From an uncultured Clostridia bacterium (GTDB taxonomy: Bacteria > Bacillota > Clostridia > Oscillospirales > Acutalibacteraceae): a DNA stretch of 64,000 bases. Position 1 is the first letter of the stretch. Every line of letters begins with the position of its first letter. The notes beneath the pieces were generated by a model. The model had not been told where the DNA came from, did no database searches, and was given only the letters and a program-made list of their open reading frames with translations. Made by a program: the position numbers and the translations under genes. This document shows positions 51,435-59,040 of this stretch, one piece after another. The stretch is from NCBI GenBank assembly GCA_947364045.1, contig CANARN010000002.1:1-64000 (forward strand), written 5' to 3'.

Positions 51435-52871
51435 ATGAACTTTTCAATGCCCGTAAAAAAGGCTGTTTCACTGCTGCTCACAGCAGTTTTAATTATGACA
51501 CTTTTCGGCGGATGCGGAAAGCCTGCATTGAAGGCGGATAACAGTACATCTTCTGTATCGGAAGAGACGGTCGGAACAACATCTGATGATGAGAAAGAAA
51601 ACGAAAGCGTTTCGGACGGGTCAAATCCGTCTGAAAGCACAGACGCCGAATCCGATTCAAAATCGGAAATAAAAACCGATGATAAGACCGAATCCAAAAC
51701 GGACAAAACCGAAGCATCCCAAAAGCCGACAGGTACAACCAAGCCGAAATCAACCGAAAAGCCTACTCAAAATACGAGTACGGCTGAAAATACAACAAAA
51801 AAGCCGACAACTACTGCGAAACCGACTCAGGCAGAAAAACCAACCGAAAAGCCTAAGCCGCAGAAAAGTAAATTAGAAGCTTATGTGGATTCAATGACGC
51901 TTGAGCAAATGGTAGGGCAAATGTTTTTTGCCCGCTGTCCGTCAAGCAGAGTCGTTTCACAGATTAAACAGTATCAGCCGGGGGGGTATATACTTTTTGC
52001 GAGAGATTTTAACGGTCAAACGCCCGATTCTGTCCGAAAAAATATAAAGAGCTACCAGAATGCAAGCAAAACCCCTATGCTCATAGGCGTTGACGAGGAA
52101 GGCGGAACAGTAGTCCGCGTGTCCAAATACCCTGCGTTCCGTGCATATCCCTTTTTGTCGCCTGCCGATATTTACAACAAAAGCGGTATAAACGGGCTTG
52201 TAAGCGATACAGCCGAAAAGGACAGATTGCTAAAATCCCTTGGAATAAACGTGAATTTGGGGCCTGTTTGTGACGTTTCGCAAAATCCGTCAGATTATAT
52301 CTACAAACGGACGCTCGGCAAAAGCGGAAAAGAAACCGCAACGGCAATCAGCGCAATGGTTTCACAAATGAAAAAGGACAGAATGGGTGCTGTGCTGAAG
52401 CATTTCCCCGGGTACGGCAGTAATGTGGACACGCACACGGGAATTGCAGTAGATAAAAGAAACATTGACAGTTTTAGACAAAACGATTTTCTACCGTTTG
52501 TCGCCGGCATAAAAGCAGGGGCAGGGGGAGTGATGATAAATCATAATATTATAAACTGTCTTGACAGTAAACACCCTGCGTCGCTTTCTTCTGCCGTTGT
52601 AAAAACATTAAGAAATGAACTTGGATTTAAGGGCGTAATTATGACGGACGATTTGTCGATGTCCGCCATTACAAAATACACCGACGGCAAAAATGCGGCA
52701 GTTTCGGCTGTAATCGCAGGTAGCGATATGCTCATTTCATCAGACTTTGTTAATCAGTACAATGCTGTTTTGTCTGCCGTCAAAAACGGAACAATATCCA
52801 AAAGCCGAATAAGACAGTCAGTAATGCGAATTGTGCAGTGGAAAATAAATTTAGGACTGATTTCGCTTTAA
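51435..52871 (+). CDS. GH3 family lipoprotein, beta-N-acetylhexosaminidase-like
   Basis: 478 residues. Signal peptide II with lipobox FGGC (about Cys26), a Ser/Asp/Thr/Lys/Pro-rich linker of about 110 residues (KPTQNTSTAENTTKKPTTTA-like), then a GH3 N-terminal barrel (about 145-475): MTLEQMVGQMFFARCP, GVDEEGGTVVRVSKYPAFRA, KHFPGYGSNVDTHTG and IMTDDLSMSAI. KHFPG-x-G with a following His/Asp is the NagZ-type signature, so peptidoglycan- or chitin-derived GlcNAc substrates are likely. ATG 51435 with AGGAGG eight bases upstream. Cell-surface location. Confidence 0.9.
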   Translation: MNFSMPVKKAVSLLLTAVLIMTLFGGCGKPALKADNSTSSVSEETVGTTSDDEKENESVSDGSNPSESTDAESDSKSEIKTDDKTESKTDKTEASQKPTGTTKPKSTEKPTQNTSTAENTTKKPTTTAKPTQAEKPTEKPKPQKSKLEAYVDSMTLEQMVGQMFFARCPSSRVVSQIKQYQPGGYILFARDFNGQTPDSVRKNIKSYQNASKTPMLIGVDEEGGTVVRVSKYPAFRAYPFLSPADIYNKSGINGLVSDTAEKDRLLKSLGINVNLGPVCDVSQNPSDYIYKRTLGKSGKETATAISAMVSQMKKDRMGAVLKHFPGYGSNVDTHTGIAVDKRNIDSFRQNDFLPFVAGIKAGAGGVMINHNIINCLDSKHPASLSSAVVKTLRNELGFKGVIMTDDLSMSAITKYTDGKNAAVSAVIAGSDMLISSDFVNQYNAVLSAVKNGTISKSRIRQSVMRIVQWKINLGLISL

Positions 52872-52895
52872 AAAATTTTAAATAAAAATAATTAA

Positions 52896-52926
52896 AAAAA
52901 CGGGGCAGTCAAGCTCCGTTTTTTGT
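52896..52926 (+). terminator. Terminator after the GH3 gene
   Basis: AAAAACGGGGC (52896-52906) / GCTCCGTTTTT (52913-52923) with one G-T pair and six-base loop, ending in T-run. Confidence 0.85.
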
Positions 52927-52940
52927 ATGTTGGGTTTATT

Positions 52941-52965
52941 TGTAGTGACAGCTGACCTCGGCTGT
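52941..52965 (+). repeat. TGTAGG palindrome element J
   Basis: TGTAGT followed by arms ACAGCTGA (from 52948) / TCGGCTGT (52958-52965), one G-T pair. Same arm family as element I. Confidence 0.65.
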
Positions 52966-52974
52966 ATTAAAAAA

Positions 52975-52988
52975 TGTAGGGTATGCCG
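52975..52988 (+). repeat. Half-copy of TGTAGG palindrome (element K)
   Basis: TGTAGGGTATGCCG matches the flank and left arm of element A at all but one base, but the right arm is absent. Probably a truncated or decayed copy. Confidence 0.5.
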
Positions 52989-53005
52989 TTGCTGATATTT
53001 TATTG

Positions 53006-53653
53006 TTACAAAGCCTCAACAATGTCAATTCCGTTGCCGTCAGGGTCTTTAATGTTAAAATATCTGTATCCCCAGGGCAAGTTCTGCGGCGGCTGTTCGA
53101 TTTTAACACCTATGTTCAGCATCCTTTTGTATTCAGCGTCCGCATTTGCAACTCTGAACTCAAATCCTTGGCACGCATTTGCCTTTGCGGGTATATAATC
53201 CTTTTGGTAATTAACTGCAATACACACAGCATTTTCATATCGCTTGCCAAACCAAATTTCAATTCTGTCAGGACCGCCGTGTTCACGGTCGTTAACAACC
53301 GTAGCTTCAAGCACCTCACGGTAAAATTCACTGAGCCTAACGGGATTTGCAGAAACAATATTTATCAATACAAGCTTTCTGGTAAAGCCTGTTTCCGCTG
53401 TAAACTCACGCAAAATCCGTTTCTCTTTCTCAAGATATTCGGATTCCGAATCAGAGCATCCCAAAAGTTCATCGACCGTGCAATTGAAAATTTCCGCAAT
53501 TTCGGGCAGTAGCTGTATGTCGGGGTAGCTTTGCGAAAGCTCCCATTTTGATACGGACGCTTTAGTAACTCCTAATTTTTCCGCCAATTCATCTTGCGTA
53601 AGATTTAATTCTTTTCTCTTTTGTCTTATAAATGAAGATACATTTAATTTCAT
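53006..53653 (-). CDS. XRE helix-turn-helix fused to a VOC (glyoxalase-like) domain
   Basis: 215 residues. Residues 1-66 form an XRE/HTH_3 DNA-binding domain (IRQKRKELNLTQDELAEKLG, VTKASVSKWE). A short acidic linker leads to a vicinal-oxygen-chelate domain (about 92-213) with LINIVSANPVRLSEFYREVL, IEIWFGKRY and the closing YRYFNIKDPDGNGIDIVE. VOC domains are mostly dioxygenases, glyoxalases or binding proteins for antibiotics, so the fusion could be a regulator with a small-molecule sensor. ATG 53653; the upstream gap holds the divergent proS leader. No neighbouring target gene is obvious. Confidence 0.9.
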   Translation of the reverse strand: MKLNVSSFIRQKRKELNLTQDELAEKLGVTKASVSKWELSQSYPDIQLLPEIAEIFNCTVDELLGCSDSESEYLEKEKRILREFTAETGFTRKLVLINIVSANPVRLSEFYREVLEATVVNDREHGGPDRIEIWFGKRYENAVCIAVNYQKDYIPAKANACQGFEFRVANADAEYKRMLNIGVKIEQPPQNLPWGYRYFNIKDPDGNGIDIVEAL

Positions 53654-53784
53654 AAAAACAACACATCCAATATATTTTTAAACAATTATAATACAAAGCT
53701 TATTAAAAAGCAAAGGAATATAAATTGACTTTGTCAACTGACGGTTTACAAAATAAGCCGTATAATATTTCGGCAGATGAACGC

Positions 53785-53813
53785 TTGACATATATTGGAT
53801 TTTATGTGATAAT
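53785..53813 (+). promoter_or_regulatory. proS promoter
   Basis: TTGACA (53785-53790) and GATAAT (53808-53813), 17-base spacer, followed by the T-box leader. Confidence 0.8.
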
Positions 53814-53837
53814 ACGAATAATTAAACACAAAAGCTA

Positions 53838-54091
53838 TGATAAGAAACAGTAAGCATCTCGGATTTTCAGAGAGAGGGCGGTTGGTGCGAGTCCTTATGA
53901 AAAAGATGCCGAACCCCCCTTTGAGCTGTGGGCTGAAATAACAGTAAGCCTTACCGGGTTCTCCCGTTACAGAGATACGGCATCGGTTTTTCCTGTGCCT
54001 GAAAGTGCGGATTGTATCTGAATTTAGGTGGTACCGCGGACTTGAAAGTAGTTCGCCCTAAGCTAATGTAATATTGGCTTAGGGCTTTTTT
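53838..54091 (+). promoter_or_regulatory. T-box leader (proline) upstream of proS
   Basis: Stem I begins GATAAGAAACAGTAAGCATC and includes the AGAGAG region and a GGTTGGTGCGAG apical part. The T-box sequence AGGTGGTACCGCGG lies at 54026-54039. The terminator GCCCTAAGC (54055-54063) / GCTTAGGGC (54077-54085) plus TTTTTT follows. The likely specifier is the proline codon CCG at 53909-53911, though adjacent CCC leaves some doubt. Confidence 0.93.
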
Positions 54092-54121
54092 GTGTTTAAA
54101 TTTAAAACGGAGGTATTATAT

Positions 54122-55831
54122 ATGAAACTTGAAAAACTTGTCGGAGAGCGATTCCGTGAAAAACCGTCGGACTGTGTTGTTGACAGCCACGCTTTAATGG
54201 TGCGGGGCGGTTATATGAAATATGTCGCAAACGGTATATTTTCTTCTTATATGCCGCTTAAAAGAATTACACGCAAGATTGAGCAGATTATCCGTGAAGA
54301 GATGGACGCTATTGACGGGCAGGAGGTACAGTTCCCTGTTGTTATGCCTGCTTCTCTTTGGCAGGAGTCGGGAAGATATGAAAGCATAGGTAAAGAAATG
54401 GCACGGTTTAACGACCGAAGCGGCAGTCCTCTTGTTCTCGGAATGACGCACGAAGAAGCCGCCGTACAGCTTGTCCGTGATTACGGGCAAAGCTATACAA
54501 AATATCCCTTTATGGTGTATCAGATTCAGACAAAATTTCGTGATGAAGCAAGACCGAGAGCGGGTCTTATCCGTGTGCGTGAATTTACAATGAAGGACGC
54601 TTATTCCTTTCACACAAGTCAGGCGGATTTAGAAAAATATTACGACAAGTGCCATAAGGCTTATGAGCGTATATACGAGAGAGTGGGACTTCCCGAGGTT
54701 ATTTCGGTCGCATCGGATTCGGGTATGATGGGCGGCAGTATTTCACACGAGTTTATGCTTTTAACTCCTATCGGCGAGGACTCTATCGTTATTTGTACGG
54801 AATGTGATTACCGTGCCAATATGGAGGCGGCGGAATGTATCACACATAACAAAAGGAACGACCTTTCCGAAGAACTCACTTTGGTGCATACTCCGAATAT
54901 TCACACCGTTGAGGAGGTTTGTGAGTTTTTGCACTGTGACGAAAAAACGTCCTGCAAAGCAGTTGTCTATCAGAAAAATTCCGATGACAGCTACATTGTA
55001 CTGTTTATCCGCGGCGACCTTGAGGTAAATGAAACCAAACTTACAAATTATTTGGGCTGTGACATTCACCCTGCGGTTATCACCGAAGAATGTGAACTTA
55101 ATGCAGGATATATCGGTCCTGTTAACTTAAACGGCGATTTCACCGTGCTGTATGACCGTTCTCTTGAGGGAATGAATAATCTTTCCTGCGGTGCGAATGT
55201 TTGCGAATATCATTATACGGGGCTTGATATGAGCCGTGATGTGCAGGGTGCTGAATATCACGATTTTGCCAAAATACAGGAAGGAGGAATTTGCCCGCAT
55301 TGCGGAAAGCCTGCTATTCAAGTTTCACGAGGTATTGAAGTGGGCAATATCTTCCAGCTCGGCACAAAATATACTAAATCTATGAATATGACTTATATTG
55401 ACCGTGACGGAGAAGCGCAGTACCCGATTATGGGGTGCTACGGAATAGGTGTCGGCAGGCTTGCCGCTTCAATCTGTGAGGCGCATCATGACGACTACGG
55501 TCCTGTTTGGCCTTTGGCGGTTGCACCGTGGCAGGTGCATATCTGTGCTGTCCGTGCCGACAATGCAGATGTCAAGTCTTATGCCGAGGGGCTGTATGAA
55601 AAACTGCAAAATAAAGGCGTTGAGGTAATCTTCGACGACAGAGAGGTGAGCGCCGGGGTTATGTTCTCAGATGCCGACCTTCTCGGCGTGCCGTTCAGGG
55701 TGATTGTCAGTCCGCGGAATATTAAGCAAAATATTGTTGAAATCGTTTCAAGGGATAAGAGCTTTTCCCAAAATGCTCCAATGGATTCAGCGGCAGATGA
55801 AATACTGAGAATATTATCCGAAGCAAAATAA
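54122..55831 (+). CDS. proS: Prolyl-tRNA synthetase (bacterial type)
   Basis: 569-residue class II synthetase of the bacterial ProS form, which contains an editing (YbaK-like INS) domain inserted between motifs 2 and 3. Catalytic segments: PVVMPASLWQESGRY, VLGMTHEEAAVQLVRDYGQS, the motif 2 region QTKFRDEARPRAGLIRVREF and motif 3 GCYGIGVGRLAAS. The C-terminal anticodon-binding domain starts near WPLAVAPWQVHIC. ATG 54122 with GGAGGTATT upstream; the frame is open for 10 extra codons inside the terminator region. Controlled by the T-box. Confidence 0.97.
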   Translation: MKLEKLVGERFREKPSDCVVDSHALMVRGGYMKYVANGIFSSYMPLKRITRKIEQIIREEMDAIDGQEVQFPVVMPASLWQESGRYESIGKEMARFNDRSGSPLVLGMTHEEAAVQLVRDYGQSYTKYPFMVYQIQTKFRDEARPRAGLIRVREFTMKDAYSFHTSQADLEKYYDKCHKAYERIYERVGLPEVISVASDSGMMGGSISHEFMLLTPIGEDSIVICTECDYRANMEAAECITHNKRNDLSEELTLVHTPNIHTVEEVCEFLHCDEKTSCKAVVYQKNSDDSYIVLFIRGDLEVNETKLTNYLGCDIHPAVITEECELNAGYIGPVNLNGDFTVLYDRSLEGMNNLSCGANVCEYHYTGLDMSRDVQGAEYHDFAKIQEGGICPHCGKPAIQVSRGIEVGNIFQLGTKYTKSMNMTYIDRDGEAQYPIMGCYGIGVGRLAASICEAHHDDYGPVWPLAVAPWQVHICAVRADNADVKSYAEGLYEKLQNKGVEVIFDDREVSAGVMFSDADLLGVPFRVIVSPRNIKQNIVEIVSRDKSFSQNAPMDSAADEILRILSEAK

Positions 55832-55846
55832 AATTTCTGTATTAAA

Positions 55847-55884
55847 AAACAGCGTAAGGGAGAAAACACTCCTTTACGCTGTTT
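55847..55884. terminator. Bidirectional terminator between proS and the kinase gene
   Basis: AAACAGCGTAAGGGAG (55847-55862) and CTCCTTTACGCTGTTT (55869-55884) form a 16-bp stem with one mismatch-type pair. The 3' arm lies inside the end of the minus-strand gene; TTTTTT follows on the minus strand. Confidence 0.7.
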
Positions 55885-56419
55885 CAGTATATGCCTCATA
55901 AATGCTATTCACAATATCCGTCAGCGGAAGTGCGGCATCCAATTCCAAAACGGGACATGAAATATACTGCATCTGTTTTTCTATATGCTTATCTGTTCTT
56001 GCTAAGACTTTGCTATGAAATTTTTGTTGAGAACCGTATAAATCTCCGCCCTCTAAAACTCTGTTGCCGAATTTTTTGTATTCACGCCTGTTTATGCGCT
56101 CCATTCTTATATCAATCGGTGCTTTTAAAACAACAGCAAGCTTAAATGCGAAATTTATTTTTTCTCCCCAATTGCAGTTAACGGTTGCAAGGACAAATTT
56201 TTTGTGCTTTTCAATGTCGCACTCCATAAGCCGTTGCGTTTCTTCAAGAGTATGAAACTTTGAATAGGGCATATCACTTTTAATAAAATAATAATCCTCA
56301 ACATCCATACTGAAATAATTTAATTTTTCTGCAAGCAAACGGCAAACAGTCGACTTCCCGCATCCGTTCAGCCCTGTAATTAAAATCCCCTCAGGCACAA
56401 TATATTTTCCTTTCATCAA
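55874..56419 (-). CDS. P-loop nucleotide/small-molecule kinase-like ATPase
   Basis: 181 residues of the AAA_33/shikimate-kinase-like P-loop fold. Walker A is GLNGCGKSTVCRLLAEKL near residue 16; a DVEDYYF acidic stretch follows, and RMERINRREYKKFGNRV resembles the lid arginines of nucleoside-monophosphate-kinase-type enzymes. No signal peptide or DNA-binding domain. Such proteins often phosphorylate small molecules or antibiotics, but the substrate is not identifiable. ATG 56419 (a second ATG follows at once) with GAAAGGA-type site. Its end overlaps a bidirectional terminator. The next minus-strand gene upstream starts 53 bases away. Confidence 0.8.
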   Translation of the reverse strand: MMKGKYIVPEGILITGLNGCGKSTVCRLLAEKLNYFSMDVEDYYFIKSDMPYSKFHTLEETQRLMECDIEKHKKFVLATVNCNWGEKINFAFKLAVVLKAPIDIRMERINRREYKKFGNRVLEGGDLYGSQQKFHSKVLARTDKHIEKQMQYISCPVLELDAALPLTDIVNSIYEAYTETA

Positions 56420-56472
56420 TACTTTATATAACGTCTTACTTATTTCGTTTTATTAAATCTTTTTTTCAAAAG

Positions 56473-57672
56473 CTATATTTCTTTGACATACAATCTGTCT
56501 TTTTCATTACTGTAATTAACAATATCTTTAAGATAACAGTATCCGTACTTTTCATACAAGCCTATATGCTCTGACGGAATGTATGTTCTGTCAAATCCGA
56601 TTTTCTTTGCATACTCGTTCGCAAAATCAATCAGCTTTTCGCTTATCCTGTATCCGCGGTACTCTTCCGTCACAAATATGCACGATACCCACGGATAAAT
56701 TTCGGATAACGGGTAATAATCTGTCTTAATAATAAATGCCATTCCCACAATTTGACCGTTTACAATTGCGGCAAACGGGGTTTCCCAATCAGTAAATGCC
56801 CACGTCCGAAGCGTTTCCAACGTATGCTCTTTTACATCTTCCCACGAAAAATTTTTAACAAAACAGATTAGCTTATCCGCCAAATCCGTGCCTTTGTCAA
56901 CTTTTTGTATTTTCAATGCGTCAGTAATATTCATTTTAACTCCTGTTTCTTTTTTTAGAACATAATAACTCGGCGGCATACCGCCATAAACGTAATTTCC
57001 CATTTTCCATTCTAAAAACATATATTCTACACTGTCAATTGTTTTAAAGGTATATTGAGAAACCGTGGACTTGGCAGAATCAAGCAAAACTCCTTTTGAC
57101 CATTTATCGTGCCATTCTTCATCACTGTATTTTCTTACGGCTTGACCGTCCGGATAAAAGCTGACTTTCCGCAGCCAAAAAGTATCGTTTAAGTTTATGT
57201 TTCCGCAAAATTCATCAATGCTGTCAACAAATCCAACCGTATTCCAGCTTCCGATTATTTTTTCGTCAAATACAAAAGGAATATTTATATTCTCTCTGCG
57301 CCCGATTTCTTTAAGCTTGTAGTGTTTTCCGGACACCTTTTTTAATACCTCTGTATAAGTTTCATCTTTTTCATTTATTTCAATAAACATATACGAGTTA
57401 CCGTCAATGTCTTTTATGTTATATTTATAAGTAAGAACAGGCTCGTTTCCTCCGTAATGAATAAGCAAATAACCTTTTGTCCATCCCTCGAAAATCCAAT
57501 ATTTCTCACCTTCCGGAAAAAAATATATCTCTTTAAAACCTTTATTAAAAGCGGAATTTATAACTCTGTCGGGACTAAAATCGTCTTGAGAGCTAACAAT
57601 ATCAAAAAAATCCCATTTTCCAATAGCTTTTTCATCGTTAATAAACGGCATACCGTTGGCTGTTTCTTTCAT
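56473..57672 (-). CDS. GNAT acetyltransferase with duplicated N-terminal lipocalin-like domains
   Basis: 399 residues. Two related units of about 115 residues lie at about 8-120 and 130-245: each has (P)F(I/V)xDEKxIGxWxxxxxV, then FYPDG/FFPEG, a W..KG step, YxFKxID-type strand and YMFxE. They resemble lipocalin-like repeats found in the C-terminus of BlaR1-type and other Clostridial sensor proteins. Residues about 255-399 form a GNAT domain with FAAIVNGQIVGMAFI, VTEEYRGYRISEKLIDFANE and a conserved YEKYGYCYLKD end. The natural acceptor is unknown. ATG 57672; 53 bases upstream of the kinase-like gene. Confidence 0.8.
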   Translation of the reverse strand: MKETANGMPFINDEKAIGKWDFFDIVSSQDDFSPDRVINSAFNKGFKEIYFFPEGEKYWIFEGWTKGYLLIHYGGNEPVLTYKYNIKDIDGNSYMFIEINEKDETYTEVLKKVSGKHYKLKEIGRRENINIPFVFDEKIIGSWNTVGFVDSIDEFCGNINLNDTFWLRKVSFYPDGQAVRKYSDEEWHDKWSKGVLLDSAKSTVSQYTFKTIDSVEYMFLEWKMGNYVYGGMPPSYYVLKKETGVKMNITDALKIQKVDKGTDLADKLICFVKNFSWEDVKEHTLETLRTWAFTDWETPFAAIVNGQIVGMAFIIKTDYYPLSEIYPWVSCIFVTEEYRGYRISEKLIDFANEYAKKIGFDRTYIPSEHIGLYEKYGYCYLKDIVNYSNEKDRLYVKEI

Positions 57673-57866
57673 TTAAACTCACCGCCTTTATGAACAGTAT
57701 AGCAGAAATACGATAACAAATCAATTGTGCATTGTTTATTACGGAAATCCGATTTAATAAATCGCTTCGTCAATGGCGAAGAGCAGCGGAAAAACATTTT
57801 CACTTTTCACTGTTACTTGTTACTTTCAAAAATTGACTGGTAAAATTTAGTGAAGAGCGAAAAAGT
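57673..57866. other. Intergenic stretch with simple repeats
   Basis: No gene seen. It contains a low-complexity TTTTCACTTTTCACTGTTAC / TTGTTAC run (57797-57825) and a partly self-complementary CGCTTCGTCAATGGCGAAGAG (57763-57783). It may hold the promoter of the minus-strand GNAT gene. Confidence 0.4.
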
Positions 57867-57900
57867 AAAAATTCCGCGCACTTTTGTATGCGGAATTTTT
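57867..57900 (-). terminator. Terminator of the tRNA-Ser transcription unit
   Basis: AAAAATTCCGC (57867-57877) / GCGGAATTTTT (57890-57900), 11-bp stem, then on the minus strand TTTACTTTTT. It closes the minus-strand unit after the second palindromic element. Confidence 0.8.
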
Positions 57901-57901
57901 G

Positions 57902-58025
57902 GCTGGGGAGGATAGACTCGACAAGGCAAGCCTTGTCTTTGCTACGCAAAATCCTATTTTATGTCCGTGCTCCTCTGCCTGCGGCAACCGTCGCACATGG
58001 ACGAAAGAGTTCTCGTCTCTCCCAT
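57902..58025 (-). other. Palindromic element 1 with tRNA-like 3' tail
   Basis: Read on the minus strand it starts ATGGGAGAGACGAGAACTC and ends GAGTCTATCCTCCCCAGCC(A), a sequence like the T-arm/acceptor/CCA end of a tRNA. The ends pair (GGGAG/CTCCC and ACTC/GAGT). Inside are hairpins GACGA/TCGTC, CGG-TTG-CCG, TTTGC/GCAAA and GACAAGGC/GCCTTGTC. No anticodon arm or normal T-loop exists, so it is not a functional tRNA by inspection. It lies 55 bases downstream of tRNA-Ser(GCU). Confidence 0.55.
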
Positions 58026-58079
58026 CTATAAAAATCATTAAAAAAATAAAAAGCCTGTGGAATATACACAGACTTTTTG

Positions 58080-58170
58080 TGGCGCAGAAGGAGAGACTCG
58101 AACTCTCGCGCCGGTTACCCGACCTACGCCCTTAGCAGGGGCGCCTCGTCACCAACTTGAGTACTTCTGC
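58080..58170 (-). tRNA. tRNA-Ser (anticodon GCU)
   Basis: Minus strand. Acceptor GCAGAAG (58164-58170) pairs with CTTCTGC (58084-58090), discriminator G, CCA encoded at 58080-58082. The anticodon loop CTGCTAA gives GCT at 58134-58136, and the variable arm is long, as in class II tRNA-Ser. T-loop TTCGAGT. Confidence 0.96.
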
Positions 58171-58206
58171 AAGTGTAACGTGTTTATCGTTATTAAATTA
58201 AAAAAG

Positions 58207-58357
58207 TGGCGGAGAGGAAGGAATTCGACAGATTTTGCAGGCAAAATCCATTCGCTCGGCGACCGAATTTCTTTGAAATTCAGTACCCGCCTCACGCTCT
58301 TCGCTAAAAACAGTTCACTGAACTGTTTTTTACGCTCAGACCCTCACGGGTTCGAAT
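58207..58357 (-). other. Palindromic element 2 with tRNA-Ser-like 3' tail
   Basis: On the minus strand it begins GAATTCGA (58350-58357) and ends TCGAATTC (58221-58228), a perfect closing stem, followed by CTTCCTCTCCGCCA, identical to the 3' end of the neighbouring tRNA-Ser(UGA). Internal hairpins: AAAAACAGTTCA/TGAACTGTTTTT, GAATTTC/GAAATTC and GATTTTGC/GCAAAATC. It has no anticodon arm, so it is not a normal tRNA. Confidence 0.6.
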
Positions 58358-58410
58358 TCGTAAAGACGAAAATAACTAAAAAGCATAAAAACTTTACGAA
58401 CAATTAAAAA

Positions 58411-58499
58411 TGGCGGAGAGGAAGGGATTCGAACCCTTGTGAGTTTGACCTCAAACGGTTTTCAAGACCGCCGCGTTATGACCGCTTCGCTACCTCTCC
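58411..58499 (-). tRNA. tRNA-Ser (anticodon UGA)
   Basis: Minus strand. Acceptor GGAGAGG (58493-58499) pairs with CCTCTCC (58415-58421), discriminator G, encoded CCA at 58411-58413. Anticodon loop CTTGAAA gives TGA at 58462-58464. Long variable arm TTTGAGGTCAAACTCA-like and T-loop TTCGAAT. First gene of the minus-strand tRNA unit. Confidence 0.97.
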
Positions 58500-58514
58500 G
58501 CATTTGGCTTGATT

Positions 58515-58543
58515 ATATTATCATACATTTTATTTTTTGTCAA
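58515..58543 (-). promoter_or_regulatory. Promoter of the tRNA-Ser unit
   Basis: Minus strand TTGACA (58538-58543) and TAATAT (58515-58520), 17-base spacer, just upstream of tRNA-Ser(UGA). No other promoter or terminator of equal strength was seen before 57867, except the hairpin in element 2. Confidence 0.8.
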
Positions 58544-58685
58544 GAAAATTTAGAAAAAACCTTCAATATATTTTACAAAATTTTAATTTTCAGACAACTG
58601 AATTTTTGCAACAGCCGTTTACAAATGTTTTATATAATGTTAAAATATCCTTACTATATGTTATTTTACAAAGGACGGATATTTT

Positions 58686-59024
58686 ATGCAATGGATGTAT
58701 CCGATATTTATTTTTCTGTTTCTTGCTTTCATATTCTCAAACAGAGAAAAAAACGCAGTAATTGCACACAAAATACACAAAAATAAAAAAGAGGCTTTTA
58801 ATATGACAGATTTAATTAAAGAATATATCGGCAAGGAGTGTCTGATTTATACCTGTATGTCGTCTTCGCAGATTTCGGGAACAATCCGTTCTTACAGCGA
58901 CGGCTGGATTGTAGTGGAAAATGCAAACGGACAGCGTGATATTGTAAACTGCGAATATATTACAAGAATACGTGAATACCCAAGAGATAAAAAGGGAAAG
59001 AAAAAATCCGTAATATTTGACTGA
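58686..59024 (+). CDS. Small membrane protein with Sm-like (DUF6897-type) domain
   Basis: 112 residues. A single N-terminal transmembrane helix (about 3-18, MYPIFIFLFLAFIF) and a basic linker (KIHKNKKE) precede a small beta-barrel-like domain (IGKECLIYTCMSSSQISGTI, DGWIVVENANGQRDIVNCEY, ITRIREY). The latter resembles the LSm-fold DUF6897 domain of unknown function; a lysine-rich tail follows. ATG 58686 with AAAGGACGG upstream. A second ATG at residue 40 would give only the soluble domain. It precedes the GH27 gene by 16 bases, probably as an operon. Confidence 0.68.
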   Translation: MQWMYPIFIFLFLAFIFSNREKNAVIAHKIHKNKKEAFNMTDLIKEYIGKECLIYTCMSSSQISGTIRSYSDGWIVVENANGQRDIVNCEYITRIREYPRDKKGKKKSVIFD

Positions 59025-59040
59025 GAAAGGATGTTAATAT

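Noticed and set aside
57902..58025. Third functional tRNA gene
   Set aside because: Only the 3' tail resembles a tRNA; no anticodon arm or paired T-arm can be drawn.
57884..58407. Short plus-strand proteins of 83 and 116 codons
   Set aside because: They lie across the minus-strand tRNA genes and palindromic elements and have no ribosome sites.
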